NCBI RefSeq assembly: GCF_007997015.1
Contig: NZ_VOSM01000007.1
Coordinates: 62,001-126,000 of the forward strand
Reading direction: 5' to 3'
Length of the DNA: 64,000 nucleotides
From: Lujinxingia vulgaris
GTDB taxonomy: Bacteria; Myxococcota_A; Bradymonadia; Bradymonadales; Bradymonadaceae
The notes below the pieces were generated by a model that worked only from the letters and a program-made list of their open reading frames with translations, was not told the origin of the DNA and made no database searches. Every line of letters starts with the position of its first letter. Positions within the stretch are counted from its first letter, which is position 1. Position numbers and translations under genes: made by a program. Shown here piece after piece: positions 8,531-17,466 of the stretch.

Positions 8531-9433
8531 TCAGGCGTCTTGAGCAGTGCGGCGCGCGCGGGCTACGCGGTCGCGTCCGGCCAGGTCGGGGAGAATCGCG
8601 ATCTCCTCAAAACCGGCGTCTTCGAGCAGCCCGGTGACCGCCGACCCCTGGCGGTATCCGATCTCGAGGAGGAGATAGGCGCCCGGTTTCAGCACATTGA
8701 GACTTGCCGGGATCAGGCGCCGCAGGATGTCGAGGCCGTCCTCGCCAGAGAAGAGGGCGCCCTCGGGTTCAAAGTCGCGCACGTCGCGCATGAGCTGCTC
8801 GCGCTCCGAGGTGCCGATATAAGGCGGGTTGCTCACGAGCATATCGAGTGAGCGCCACGCCTGGGGAAGCGCGTCGAGCAGATCGCCCTGGAAGAACGAC
8901 ACGCGCTCAGAAAGGTCCAGGGCTTGCGCGTTTTCTTTTGCGAGTTCCAGGGTAGGAGCGGCCAGATCGGTGGCAGCGACGTCCAGATCAGGGCGCTCGC
9001 TGGCCAGCGCCAGCGCGATGGCGCCGGTGCCGGTGCCGATGTCGGCCACGCGCAGGCGCTGGTCTTCTTTAACTTCGGGAAGAAGTTTTAGCGCGGCTTC
9101 GACCAGGGTCTCGGTGTCGGGGCGAGGGATCAGCGCGCGGGCGTCGGTCTTGAGCGTGATGCTCCAGAAGTCGCGCTCGCCAGTGATGTAGGCCACCGGC
9201 TCGCCGGCGGCCCGGCGTTTGATCATGGCGCGGTAGCTGGCCAGCTCGCTCTCAATCAGCGGTCGATCAAACTGGGCGTAGAGCTGAATGCGCGGAAGAT
9301 CCAGCGCGTGCGAGAGGAGCACCTCGGCGTCGACCCGTGGCGAGTCGATGCCGCGCTCGCCAAGGAAGTCGGTGGTCCAGCGTAAGATCTTGAGGATGGT
9401 CCAGGGGGGGCCGAGTTTCTCGGAGGTGCTCAT
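8531..9433 (-). CDS. prmC: peptide chain release factor N5-glutamine methyltransferase
   Basis: Methylates the Gln of the GGQ motif in release factors 1 and 2, improving translation termination. The 300-residue protein has the PrmC order: an N-terminal helical domain, PRPDTE near residue 112, the SAM-binding DIGTGTGAIAL near 140 and the catalytic NPPYI near 205. All match the family. The gene for release factor 1, its usual neighbour, is not adjacent. It is divergent from rpoZ, with about 257 bases between them holding the promoters. Confidence 0.93.
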   Translation of the reverse strand: MSTSEKLGPPWTILKILRWTTDFLGERGIDSPRVDAEVLLSHALDLPRIQLYAQFDRPLIESELASYRAMIKRRAAGEPVAYITGERDFWSITLKTDARALIPRPDTETLVEAALKLLPEVKEDQRLRVADIGTGTGAIALALASERPDLDVAATDLAAPTLELAKENAQALDLSERVSFFQGDLLDALPQAWRSLDMLVSNPPYIGTSEREQLMRDVRDFEPEGALFSGEDGLDILRRLIPASLNVLKPGAYLLLEIGYRQGSAVTGLLEDAGFEEIAILPDLAGRDRVARARRTAQDA

Positions 9434-9690
9434 AAGTTGCTGCCGCGCAGAAGGGGAATGAGGCCCGCAGGGGCACGTCGTTTGAGGCCCTCCTGATAGT
9501 CGAGATCGGCGCCGCTGAAAAGGCCGAGAGCTTGACGTGATGCGAGCCCGGGCTTAAGGTTCGCGCGGATCGGTGCGCCTGTGCGCGACCGCCGGACGCC
9601 TCGCGTTTCCCCCGGTTTTGAGGGGCGGAGCGCGGCGTCTTCCCGAATGATTCAAGTTTCGATCGTCCTACGATCTTTGAAGGAGTACTT

Positions 9691-9945
9691 ATGGCTCGCG
9701 TTACCGTTGAAGACTGCCTTGAGCATATTGAAAACCGATTCGCGCTGGTGATGCTTGCCACCCAGCGTGCGCGTGAGCTGCGTCGCAGCAACGACCGCAT
9801 CTTCCCCTCGTCGAACAAAGAGGCGGTGCACTCGCTGCGCGAGATTGGCGCGGGTTTTGTGCGCTTTGATGAAAAGAGCAAGCGCAAGCTCTCCAAGGCG
9901 CTGGGGCACGACGAGCTGGCCGCCGAGCAGGCCGAGAAAGGCTAA
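9691..9945 (+). CDS. rpoZ: DNA-directed RNA polymerase subunit omega
   Basis: The omega subunit helps assemble and stabilise RNA polymerase and in many bacteria contributes to the ppGpp site. The N-terminal MARVTVEDCLEHIENRF and the following ALVMLATQRARELRR segment are typical of RpoZ, and 84 residues is a normal length. The ATG sits 7 bases after an AAGGAG ribosome site. No gmk/spoT operon follows, unlike in enterobacteria. Confidence 0.94.
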   Translation: MARVTVEDCLEHIENRFALVMLATQRARELRRSNDRIFPSSNKEAVHSLREIGAGFVRFDEKSKRKLSKALGHDELAAEQAEKG

Positions 9946-9993
9946 ATCGGGTTTGCGGCGAGGAGTTGTCAAAGGCTCCTCGCCGCATCTGGT

Positions 9994-10584
9994 TCAGGCT
10001 TTGCCGGTGTCTTTTCCGGGGAGCCCGCCGAGCAGGCGCCAGTCGTCGACGTCGAGGTCGTTGCCGCGCATAAAGCGAAGCAGCAGGCGCTCATGGTCGG
10101 GCTGGCGTTGCTGGGAGAGCAGTCGAAAGGCGTCGACCACGCTGTCGAAGCAGCGGGTGAGCTCTTCGAAGATAATGTGGAAGGCGCCGCCGGGTTGTTT
10201 GTAGGCCATCAGCTCGCCTAAGCGGCTGTAGGCGACGCGGCCCATGTCGCGGTAGTAGCCCGATTTGACGGGCGTGCGGTCCAGGCGCTCTTCGAAGAAG
10301 CCGCAGGAGAAGAGGCTCGCATCACCCAGGCGTCGGTAGGCGTCGATGCGGCGCTCGCCAGCGGCGCTCATGGCCTCGCCAAGGAAGAAGGCGGCGGGTT
10401 TATCGAAGCCGATGGTCTGGGCGCTCTCGGCGCTGCTGCGTGCGAAGCCTTCGAGAAGGTGGACCAGGTAGGTCTGGGTCTCGGCGGCGGTGGTGAGCTC
10501 CAGCGCGTCGAAGGCCTGAGCGAGCTCGGCGCGGAAGTAATGGAGCAGGTTAGCGACCTGTTGGATGTTCGGCGAATCCGTCAT
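9994..10584 (-). CDS. conserved alpha-helical protein of unknown function
   Basis: Not recognised. The 196-residue product looks cytosolic and mostly helical, with no signal peptide, no membrane segment and no obvious catalytic motif. The start ATG at 10584 (MTDSPNIQQVANLL) is supported by GGGAGGT 6 bases upstream; a longer frame extending to 10845 is shadow coding of the divergent PEGA gene. Codon usage looks like its neighbours. It lies tail-to-tail with rpoZ and divergent from the PEGA gene. No function is inferred. Confidence 0.65.
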   Translation of the reverse strand: MTDSPNIQQVANLLHYFRAELAQAFDALELTTAAETQTYLVHLLEGFARSSAESAQTIGFDKPAAFFLGEAMSAAGERRIDAYRRLGDASLFSCGFFEERLDRTPVKSGYYRDMGRVAYSRLGELMAYKQPGGAFHIIFEELTRCFDSVVDAFRLLSQQRQPDHERLLLRFMRGNDLDVDDWRLLGGLPGKDTGKA

Positions 10585-10684
10585 GCAATACCTCCCGGAC
10601 TCAAAAGTGGTGCCGGGGCAGCGCGTTACAACGCCGCCCGGCGTGGTCGTCGGTCCCCCGGCGGATAGACAAGCATAGCGCGAG

Positions 10685-12280
10685 GTGGAGGCGGTGGCAC
10701 GAAAAAGGTCGCAAGGTCGCGTAGTTGCGACTTTTTTGAGTGTGGTGGCGCTGAGCGTTCTGGCGATGGTGGTGGCATCGCCCGTGGCAGCGCAGCCCTC
10801 GGAGCCGGCCCGCAGTGTGGCCTGGCAGGTTGAGGGCGATGCCACCGATGAGGTGATTGAGGGGGTGGCTCAGGCGCTGTCGGCGGAGCGTTCGCGTCAT
10901 CTTCTGACCCCACAGGACGTGGAGGCGCGGGTTCGCGCGCAGGTTCGTCCCTGGCCGAGCTGTGCGCTGGGTGTGGAGCCCTGCGGCTCGGCCACGGCGC
11001 TGGCGATGGACGCGCTGGGCGTGGAACTCCTGGTGCGTGTGGAGGTCGTCCGCCAGGCGCGTCAGTTAGAAGTTAACTACGAGATTGTGGACTGGCGAGG
11101 CGCCGAGGTCTTAAGCGGCAGCTTAAGCGAGCGCGAGGGGCGGGCTGCGGGCTTTGAGCTTGTGCGCGAGCTCTTTGATGCCTCCGGGGTGGTCTCGGTG
11201 GAGAGCGAGCCGGCCGGAGCGCAGGTGTGGCTCGATGGCGAGGTGGTCGGTCAGACGCCCTGGAGCGGCCAGCGGGCGGTGGGGCGATATGAGTATCGTC
11301 TGACGCTGGAGGGGTTTGCGCCGGTCGAAGGCAGCGTGGAGGTGGGGAGCGGTCAGGCGGTGCGCCTGAGTGAATCGATGGAGGAGCTCCCGGGGAGGTT
11401 GCGGGTTCTGGGCGCGCCGGAGGGGGCCGAGATCTGGATTCAGGACGCCCCGATGGGGCGTGCGGCCGAGCTGCTGGAGCTGCCGGCGGGACGCTATGCG
11501 GTGGAGGTGCGCGCGGAGGGTTATGAGCCTCTCACCCAGGTGGTGGAGGTTGATCCGGCGCGGCTGACCGAGACGACGGTGACCATGGTCAATGCGAGCA
11601 GCCTGCTGCGTGAGATCGATGTCGCAGCGCTGGTGGCCAATCGCCTGCAGGTGAGCGCCGGGGTGGAGCTGGGTTTCCATAGCAGCGCGCCGCGCCAGAC
11701 CCGCGGAGATCTCGACGGGTTGGAGTACAGCTTTGAAGGGTGGAGTGAGGCCGGGCAGCTGGCGGCGCGCTCGCGGCGCACGCTGGCCGCCGGAGGGGTG
11801 CGCCTGGACGCGATCTGGGAGGGCGAGAGGCTGGGGCTGACGCTGCTCTCGCTCAGCTATGCCGGTGGGGGCGTGAACGAGGAGGCCGAGCTCTGGACGA
11901 GGCCGGGCGGGGGGAGCGTGGTGGCGCAGGTGGAGCGCCGGGAGCTTATCTCGCTTCGACCTCTGCAGCTTCGCTACCGGTTCATCTGGCAAAACCTCGT
12001 GCCGCATGCTGAAGCTGGCCTGGGGGTGAACTGGGAGCGGCTGCGGGCGCGTCCGGCCGGAAGCGAGGCCTCGGTGATCCTGTCGCAGGCGCGCGCGTTC
12101 TGGTCGCTGGGCGCCGGGGTGCGCTACCACTTTGATCCGCGCTGGTCGGTGGGCGTGAACTACCGCACCGAGATTTACCTGGGGCGCGAGCAGGGCGCGC
12201 AGCATCTTCTGGGCGTGATGGTCGGGGTGGGCATTCCGCAGATCCCCGGGTTTAGCCCCCAACCTCCGGAGCAGCTATGA
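10685..12280 (+). CDS. PEGA-domain outer-membrane protein with C-terminal beta-barrel
   Basis: A signal peptide ends at about residue 36 (VASPVAAQ). An N-terminal alpha/beta domain follows, then two PEGA modules (about 170-240 and 245-305; SVESEPAGAQVWLDGEVVG and RVLGAPEGAEIWI are typical), then a C-terminal region of alternating amphipathic strands to residue 531 that looks like an outer-membrane barrel. PEGA domains usually act outside the cytoplasm, probably in envelope binding. The start may be the GTG at 10685 or one at 10694, which has GAGGTGGAG spaced more normally. The stop overlaps the start of the TPR gene (ATGA), so the two are an operon. Role unknown. Confidence 0.72.
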   Translation: MEAVARKRSQGRVVATFLSVVALSVLAMVVASPVAAQPSEPARSVAWQVEGDATDEVIEGVAQALSAERSRHLLTPQDVEARVRAQVRPWPSCALGVEPCGSATALAMDALGVELLVRVEVVRQARQLEVNYEIVDWRGAEVLSGSLSEREGRAAGFELVRELFDASGVVSVESEPAGAQVWLDGEVVGQTPWSGQRAVGRYEYRLTLEGFAPVEGSVEVGSGQAVRLSESMEELPGRLRVLGAPEGAEIWIQDAPMGRAAELLELPAGRYAVEVRAEGYEPLTQVVEVDPARLTETTVTMVNASSLLREIDVAALVANRLQVSAGVELGFHSSAPRQTRGDLDGLEYSFEGWSEAGQLAARSRRTLAAGGVRLDAIWEGERLGLTLLSLSYAGGGVNEEAELWTRPGGGSVVAQVERRELISLRPLQLRYRFIWQNLVPHAEAGLGVNWERLRARPAGSEASVILSQARAFWSLGAGVRYHFDPRWSVGVNYRTEIYLGREQGAQHLLGVMVGVGIPQIPGFSPQPPEQL

Positions 12281-13362
12281 GCGTGTGGCGATGGATCTCA
12301 ACCCGGGGCGTCGTGCTCGCCGGTGCGTGGCTCGTTGCGATGAGCCCGGCGATGGCTCAGGAGTCGGGCAGTGAGGCAGTTGAGGACGCGCCGGCGGTGT
12401 CTGGTGTTGATGCGCAAGTGTCTGAAGTAGAAGGGGAATTTGCCGAGAATGGCGATCGGCAGAACGCCTACGACGCGATCCTTGCTCAGGGCACCGAGGC
12501 GTACAACGGGGGGGACTATGAGGGGGCGCGCCAGCGTTTTGTGGAGGCCGCGCAGGTGCTTCCGCAGCGGCCCGAGGCCTACCGAAACCTTGCGCGGGCG
12601 AACTTCTGGATGGAGCGCTACGCCGAGGCGACCCACCACTACGACCATTATCTGAGGCTTGCCCCCGAGGCGGCCGACGCCGAACAGATTCGCTCGGAGC
12701 GGCGCATGGCCGCCAACCAGGCCGGCGGTGAGGGTTATGTGGTGCCGGGCTCGCAGCGTCAGGCGTTGGAGGCGTTGGAGCGGGAGCTCAACCGCGGACA
12801 GGCGCTCACCGCATCGGGCGGGGGGGCGTACGGGCTCTACCGCACGGTACTGCGCATGGGCTATGCGGCGCCGGAGCTTGGGAGCGTGCAGGCGCGGCTG
12901 GCCCAGCGTCTGCTCGATGAGCATGACGCGCGCCTTCTGGGGGAGGCCTCGGGGCTTGTGCCGACGCTGACGGCGGCGGATTGGGCGGTGCAGCGCGAGC
13001 GTTTGCAGCTGGCTTCGGAGCTGAGCGGCGACGCGCTGCTGACCGACATGGTGGAGCGAAGGCTGATGGTGGTGGAGGCAGCCGAAGCGCTGGTGGACGG
13101 GCGCTATGAGCGGGCAATAAGGCGTGCGGGTGAGGCTGCAGAGGCCAACCCCGACCTGCGATTTGTGGGCTGGTATCGGGTGGCAGCGCTGGCCGCCGGG
13201 GGGCAGCCGGCCGAGGCGCTCACCGCCCTGGACCAGTTTCGCGCGCAGGCCGGCTGGGATGAGGCCACCGACGCGCGCGCCGGTGTGCTGCGTGCTCAGC
13301 TCTTGCAGGCGTTGGGGCGTTATGAAGAGGCCGCTCGCGAGCTGGAAGCGGCGCTTCGCTGA
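12277..13362 (+). CDS. exported TPR-repeat protein
   Basis: A signal peptide (cleavage after SPAMAQ, about residue 29) precedes tetratricopeptide-like helical repeats: DAILAQGTEAYNGGDYEGARQ near 65-85, then AYRNLARANFWMERYAEATHHY, and a second set near the C-terminus (QALGRYEEAARELEAAL). It should be periplasmic and bind a partner protein. Its ATGA overlap with the PEGA gene suggests the partner is that protein. It has 361 residues. No enzyme motif is visible. Confidence 0.75.
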   Translation: MSVWRWISTRGVVLAGAWLVAMSPAMAQESGSEAVEDAPAVSGVDAQVSEVEGEFAENGDRQNAYDAILAQGTEAYNGGDYEGARQRFVEAAQVLPQRPEAYRNLARANFWMERYAEATHHYDHYLRLAPEAADAEQIRSERRMAANQAGGEGYVVPGSQRQALEALERELNRGQALTASGGGAYGLYRTVLRMGYAAPELGSVQARLAQRLLDEHDARLLGEASGLVPTLTAADWAVQRERLQLASELSGDALLTDMVERRLMVVEAAEALVDGRYERAIRRAGEAAEANPDLRFVGWYRVAALAAGGQPAEALTALDQFRAQAGWDEATDARAGVLRAQLLQALGRYEEAARELEAALR

Positions 13363-13476
13363 AGCTCTCAAAATTCGGATTGACCGCCGGGGGGCTGTGT
13401 ATACGTTCAGCCCGACGAAATGGACCCAGAAAGGGCCGGCGCCTTCGTGCCGACCCCTTGTGTAGGAGGTCAGACC

Positions 13477-14166
13477 ATGTTTTTCGATCCTGTTTATCTC
13501 GTGATTCTCGGGGTGGGTTTTGTGCTGAGCATGGGGGCGCAGGCCTGGGTGAAGTCGGCCTTTGGTAAGTGGAGCAAAGTTCCCACCAGCCGGGGGATGA
13601 CCGGCCGGCAGATAGCTCAGGCTATTCTGGATGCGCGGGGCATCCGCGATGTGGGCATTGAGCCTGTGCAGGGGGTGCTCTCCGATCATTACGACCCGAG
13701 CGCGAAGATGCTGAGGCTGAGCCCGGATATTTATAACGGGCGCTCGGTGGCCGCCGCCGGCATTGCCGCCCACGAGGTGGGTCACGCCATCCAGCATCAG
13801 GAGGGCTACGCGATGATGAAGTTGCGCCAGAAGATGGTGCCGGTGGCCAGCATCGGGACCAACCTGGGCTTGTGGATCACCATCGCGGGTATTGTCATTG
13901 GCATCAGCGGGCTGGCCACGGTTGGCATCGTGCTCTTTGGCGGGGCGGTCGCCTTTACGCTGGTGACCTTGCCGGTGGAGTTCGACGCTTCGGCGAGGGC
14001 CAAACGCGTGCTCGATGAGCAGGGTTTTGTGACCGGTGAAGAGGCGCGCGGGGTGGCCAAAGTGCTCAACGCGGCAGCGGCGACTTATGTGGCTGCGGCG
14101 GTGGCGGCGGTGCTGCAGCTTGTATACTGGGCCTGGCGTGCCGGGCTTATTGGCGGGCGGCGCTGA
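13477..14166 (+). CDS. zinc metallopeptidase, YugP-like (Zn_peptidase_2)
   Basis: A 229-residue membrane-bound zinc peptidase. An N-terminal membrane segment precedes the catalytic H99-E100-x2-H103 (AAHEVGHAIQH); further hydrophobic segments follow around 125-170 and 195-220, the usual layout of the YugP family. The ATG at 13477 is fixed by AGGAGGT 6 bases upstream; a longer open frame to 13420 lacks a ribosome site. Its substrates are not known; membrane-protein quality control is a guess. A strong terminator lies 130 bases downstream. Confidence 0.85.
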   Translation: MFFDPVYLVILGVGFVLSMGAQAWVKSAFGKWSKVPTSRGMTGRQIAQAILDARGIRDVGIEPVQGVLSDHYDPSAKMLRLSPDIYNGRSVAAAGIAAHEVGHAIQHQEGYAMMKLRQKMVPVASIGTNLGLWITIAGIVIGISGLATVGIVLFGGAVAFTLVTLPVEFDASARAKRVLDEQGFVTGEEARGVAKVLNAAAATYVAAAVAAVLQLVYWAWRAGLIGGRR

Positions 14167-14297
14167 TGGCTGTGAATTCTAAAAACGGCCCGGGGCCAGC
14201 GGATGCGGTGAGCTTTTTCGCGAGCTGCCTGGGCACGCGTCCTCTCCGTGAATTCTAGCCTCAGCGGAGCATCGTGCTCAGCGTATTGAGGCAAGAG

Positions 14298-14335
14298 ATC
14301 CGAAGTTTGGAGAGGCTCCGAACTTCGGATTTTTT
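14298..14335 (+). terminator. Rho-independent terminator
   Basis: A 15-bp stem (ATCCGAAGTTTGGAG / CTCCGAACTTCGGAT, one G-T pair) with a 3-base loop runs into TTTTT. It isolates the zinc peptidase transcript from the repeat element and ABC-F gene that follow. Confidence 0.92.
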
Positions 14336-14420
14336 GTGGGAGGTTTGGGGGCGAAAAGAAGGGCAGGGGGGAACAATCGGAGCGCGGCGATGGTGGTCTT
14401 TGCCCGAGGTTGGTGCTAAT

Positions 14421-14578
14421 ACGCCGTGCGCTATCGTTGATGCTGCGTCTGCTGCATCGAGAGCACCGCGTGCAGCGTTGCAAAGCCTCGACGATGCTAC
14501 AGCATCACCTACGTTTTGCGCCTTGCCCGCGTCACGCTCGATCTCGCATCCAGCGGCATCAACATCTGCTCACGGCGT
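14421..14578 (+). repeat. 158-bp dispersed fold-back element, copy A
   Basis: One of two copies in the window; the other is at 48090-48247 in the opposite orientation and has exactly the same length. The ends are inverted repeats (ACGCCGTGCGC and GCTCACGGCGT). Nested inside are TTGATGC / GCATCAA, TCGAG / CTCGA and a central GATGCT-AC-AGCATC hairpin, so the whole unit can fold into one long stem-loop. Copy B keeps the pairing while changing bases. It ends 44 bases before the ABC-F start codon. It could be a MITE-like mobile repeat, a structured RNA or a leader element; no transposase is nearby. Confidence 0.8.
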
Positions 14579-14622
14579 CGTAGGAGAGCGAGACCAGCAG
14601 TCCTATTTCGCAGGAGCAACAC

Positions 14623-16266
14623 GTGTTTTCGATTCACGATATCGGGGTGATGTACGGCGCCCGCACCCTCTTTAAGGGTGCGACGGTGGCCTTTGACGGG
14701 GGCTCGCGCTACGGGATTGTCGGCGCCAACGGGGCGGGCAAGTCCACGCTCTTGCGGGTGATCTCCGGCCAGGAAGAGCCCACCTACGGCGATGTGGCCA
14801 TCCCCAAAGACAAGCGCGTGGGGGTGCTGCGTCAGAACCATTTTGAGTATGACGATGTGCCCATCCTCGATGTGGTGATGATGGGGGTGCCCGAGCTCTG
14901 GGCGGCGATGGTGGAGAAGGAGGCGATGCTCGCAAAAGCCGCCGAAGATCCCGAAGCCTTCGACGTGGAGCGTTTTGGCGACCTGGAAGATGTGGTCATG
15001 GCTTTTGATGGCTATGCCATGGAGTCGAAGGCCGCCGATATTCTCGAAGGGCTCAACATCCCCACCGAGAAGCATCGCGAGCCCCTCTCGTCGTTGAGCG
15101 GTGGCTATAAGTTACGGGTGCTGCTGGCGCAGACGCTGGCAGGCAACCCCGACATCCTGCTTCTCGACGAGCCGACCAACCACCTGGACATCGTCTCGAT
15201 CGCCTGGCTGGAGCGCTTTTTAAGCGACTACGCCGGGTGTGTGGTCGTGGTCTCGCACGACCATCAGTTCCTCAACACGATCTGCACCCACATCATCGAC
15301 GTCGATTACGAGCGGGTGCTGGTCTACAAGGGGAACTACGAGCGCTTTGAGAAGGCCAAGGTCGAGGATAGGGACCGTCAGGAGGCCAAGATCGCCAAGC
15401 AGCAGGCCTTCATCGCCGAGCAGGAGGCCTTTATTAAGCGCTTTAAGGCCAAGGCCTCAAAAGCGCGTCAGGCTCAGAGCCGCGTCAAGCAGGTCGAAAA
15501 GGAAAAGATGGAGGTCGAGGAGCTGCCGCAGAGCTCGCGTATGTACCCGACCTTCAACTTCAAGGCGGCCCGCGATACGGGCAAAGAGGTGCTGCGCGTG
15601 GAGGGGCTGACCCGTTCCTTTGAGGAGCGCACGGTGCTCAACGACGTGACTTTTAGCGTGAATCGCGGCGACCGGGTTGCGATTGTGGGGCCCAACGGAA
15701 TTGGTAAGTCCACGCTCTTAAAGTTGGCGATGGGAGAGCTTGATCCTGATCGCGGTGAGATCGAGTGGGGGCACGCGGTGGAGCCGGGGTATTTTTCGCA
15801 GGACCTGGCCGACCTTAAAGGAAGCGCCGAGACCACTCTGCACGACTGGCTCTGGAGTCACTTCCCCGACAAGCCCAACGGCTACATTCGCGGCAAACTC
15901 GCCGAAGTTCTTTTTGGCAAAGAAGATATTGAGAAGCGCGTCGGCGCGCTCTCCGGCGGTGAGAAAGCGCGCCTTGCTTTTGCGCGCCTGGGCGTGGCCG
16001 AGCCGACGGTCTTGGTGCTCGATGAGCCGACGAACCACCTGGATCTGGAGGGCATCGACTCACTGGCCCGGGGGCTGGAGGCCTACCCCAACACGATCCT
16101 CTTTGTGTCTCACGACCGCTGGTTTGTGCAGCGTCTGGCCACGCGGGTGCTCGAGATCACGCCCGAAGGTGTGAACGACTTTAAGGGCGGCTACGCCGAG
16201 TTTTTGAGGTGGCGCGAGGGCGCCGATCACCTCGACCGGGCCGAGGTTGCCGGCGCCGGGCGCTAG
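14623..16266 (+). CDS. ABC-F family ATPase (two ABC domains, no membrane part)
   Basis: ABC-F proteins bind the ribosomal E site and ease stalled or antibiotic-bound translation. Both domains are intact: Walker A GANGAGKST (near 34) and GPNGIGKST (near 356), signatures LSGGY and LSGGE, and two LLDEPTNHLD / VLDEPTNHLD Walker B segments. A Lys/Glu-rich linker (about 245-300) joins them, as in the family. It has 547 residues and starts with GTG after CAGGAG. It resembles the housekeeping EttA/YbiT type more than resistance proteins, but the subfamily is not certain. The fold-back element sits just upstream and might affect its expression. Confidence 0.9.
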   Translation: MFSIHDIGVMYGARTLFKGATVAFDGGSRYGIVGANGAGKSTLLRVISGQEEPTYGDVAIPKDKRVGVLRQNHFEYDDVPILDVVMMGVPELWAAMVEKEAMLAKAAEDPEAFDVERFGDLEDVVMAFDGYAMESKAADILEGLNIPTEKHREPLSSLSGGYKLRVLLAQTLAGNPDILLLDEPTNHLDIVSIAWLERFLSDYAGCVVVVSHDHQFLNTICTHIIDVDYERVLVYKGNYERFEKAKVEDRDRQEAKIAKQQAFIAEQEAFIKRFKAKASKARQAQSRVKQVEKEKMEVEELPQSSRMYPTFNFKAARDTGKEVLRVEGLTRSFEERTVLNDVTFSVNRGDRVAIVGPNGIGKSTLLKLAMGELDPDRGEIEWGHAVEPGYFSQDLADLKGSAETTLHDWLWSHFPDKPNGYIRGKLAEVLFGKEDIEKRVGALSGGEKARLAFARLGVAEPTVLVLDEPTNHLDLEGIDSLARGLEAYPNTILFVSHDRWFVQRLATRVLEITPEGVNDFKGGYAEFLRWREGADHLDRAEVAGAGR

Positions 16267-16294
16267 GGCCGGGCATGGCGGGGTGCGATGCGTG

Positions 16295-17164
16295 TTATTT
16301 TTTCTTTCGCCGCGGGCGCATCAGGCCTTCCTGGGCGGTTGATGCTACGAGCTCGCCCTTCTGGTTAAACATGCGCCCGCGCACAAGCCCCCGGCCGCCG
16401 CTGGCCGAGGGGCTCTCCACGTGGTGCAAAAGCCAGTCGTCGAAGCGGAAGGGGCGGTGGAACCACATCGCGTGGTCGAGGCTTGCGACCTGCATGGAGG
16501 GCATCAGCCAGGAGACACCGTGGGGGTACATGGCGGTGGCCAGGAAGTTGAAGTCGGAGGCGTAGGCCGCCATCCACTGGTGAATGCCCGGGGTGTCTGG
16601 AAGGGTGCCGGCTGACTTGTACCATGCCGCGCTCTGCGGCTCGCGGATGGTGGGCTTGAGGTAGTTCATCGGGCGCACCGGTCGAATCTCGATGGGTGAG
16701 TCGGCGGTAAAACGCTCGCGCAGCGGGGAGGGAATCTCATCGGCGATGCGACGGCTGAGCTCCACCTGAGAGAGCAGGCCCTCGGGGCCTTTGACCTCGG
16801 GCATCTCGTCCTGGTGATCGTAGCCCGGCTGAGCCTTCTGGAAGGAGGCCGACATGCTGAAGATGGGGCGGCCGTGCTGGATGGCAACGATGCGGCGAGT
16901 GGTGAAGCTGCCGCCGTCGCGGATGCGATCGACGTCGTAGATGATGGGCGTGTTGACGTCGCCGAGCAGCAGAAAGTAGCCGTGCAGGGAGTGCACGTAA
17001 CGATCTTCGGGCACCGTCTGTGTGGCCGCCGAGAGCGCCTGGCCCAGGACCTGTCCGCCAAAGACCTGACCCCAGCCCAGATCCTGGGAGTGACCGCGGA
17101 AGAGGTTGACTTCGATGCGCTCTAACGCGAGCAGATCGACGAGCTGTTGAAGGACTTCGGTCAT
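16295..17164 (-). CDS. tesB: acyl-CoA thioesterase II
   Basis: Hydrolyses medium- and long-chain acyl-CoA to free acid and CoA in the cytosol. The double hot-dog layout is clear: the first domain has WGQVFGGQVLGQAL and HSLHGYFLLLGD, the second has an Asp in YASDFNFLATA, a Ser in ASLDHAMWFHRP and a Gln in STAQEGLMR, matching the Asp/Thr-Ser/Gln triad of TesB. It has 289 residues, the usual length. It converges on the ABC-F gene and diverges from the lipoprotein pair. Assignment is firm; physiological substrate unknown. Confidence 0.92.
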   Translation of the reverse strand: MTEVLQQLVDLLALERIEVNLFRGHSQDLGWGQVFGGQVLGQALSAATQTVPEDRYVHSLHGYFLLLGDVNTPIIYDVDRIRDGGSFTTRRIVAIQHGRPIFSMSASFQKAQPGYDHQDEMPEVKGPEGLLSQVELSRRIADEIPSPLRERFTADSPIEIRPVRPMNYLKPTIREPQSAAWYKSAGTLPDTPGIHQWMAAYASDFNFLATAMYPHGVSWLMPSMQVASLDHAMWFHRPFRFDDWLLHHVESPSASGGRGLVRGRMFNQKGELVASTAQEGLMRPRRKKK

Positions 17165-17466
17165 GAGCTTCTCGGGGAGGATGGGGAGCGGGTTTGAAAA
17201 AAATAAGAAGGGTTGTGAATAATGAGCGCCCGCTTACGTCTCGCGTGCACACCGAACGTGTGCCGAAGCGCCGGCATCCTTCCATGCTCCTTAAGGTGGT
17301 TCAAGTGCGACGCGACGCGTCGATGTGCCCGGGCGTGTCGGACCGGGCGCCGTGAGCGGGAAGGTGGGGGCTGAAGAGTCTGAAACAAGCTGACGAACGG
17401 GTTTAACATAAAGCGTGCGCAAGGCCGGGATTGCCGGACTGCACGCGTCGAGATGGAGAAGATGCG
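17165..17466. other. 302-bp divergent intergenic region
   Basis: This holds the promoters of tesB and the lipoprotein pair. The only structure I see is a short palindrome, GCACAC-CGAAC-GTGTGC at 17247-17263, and a GC-rich self-complementary CGACGCGTCG near 17315. Neither has a known regulator. No gene is supported. Confidence 0.35.

Noticed and set aside
14274-14675. Short open frames across the two fold-back elements that translate to a similar peptide (SLDDA-x-ASP-x-FCALPAS)
   Set aside because: Peptide similarity comes from the shared DNA element; stem pairing explains the conservation and no ribosome site is present.
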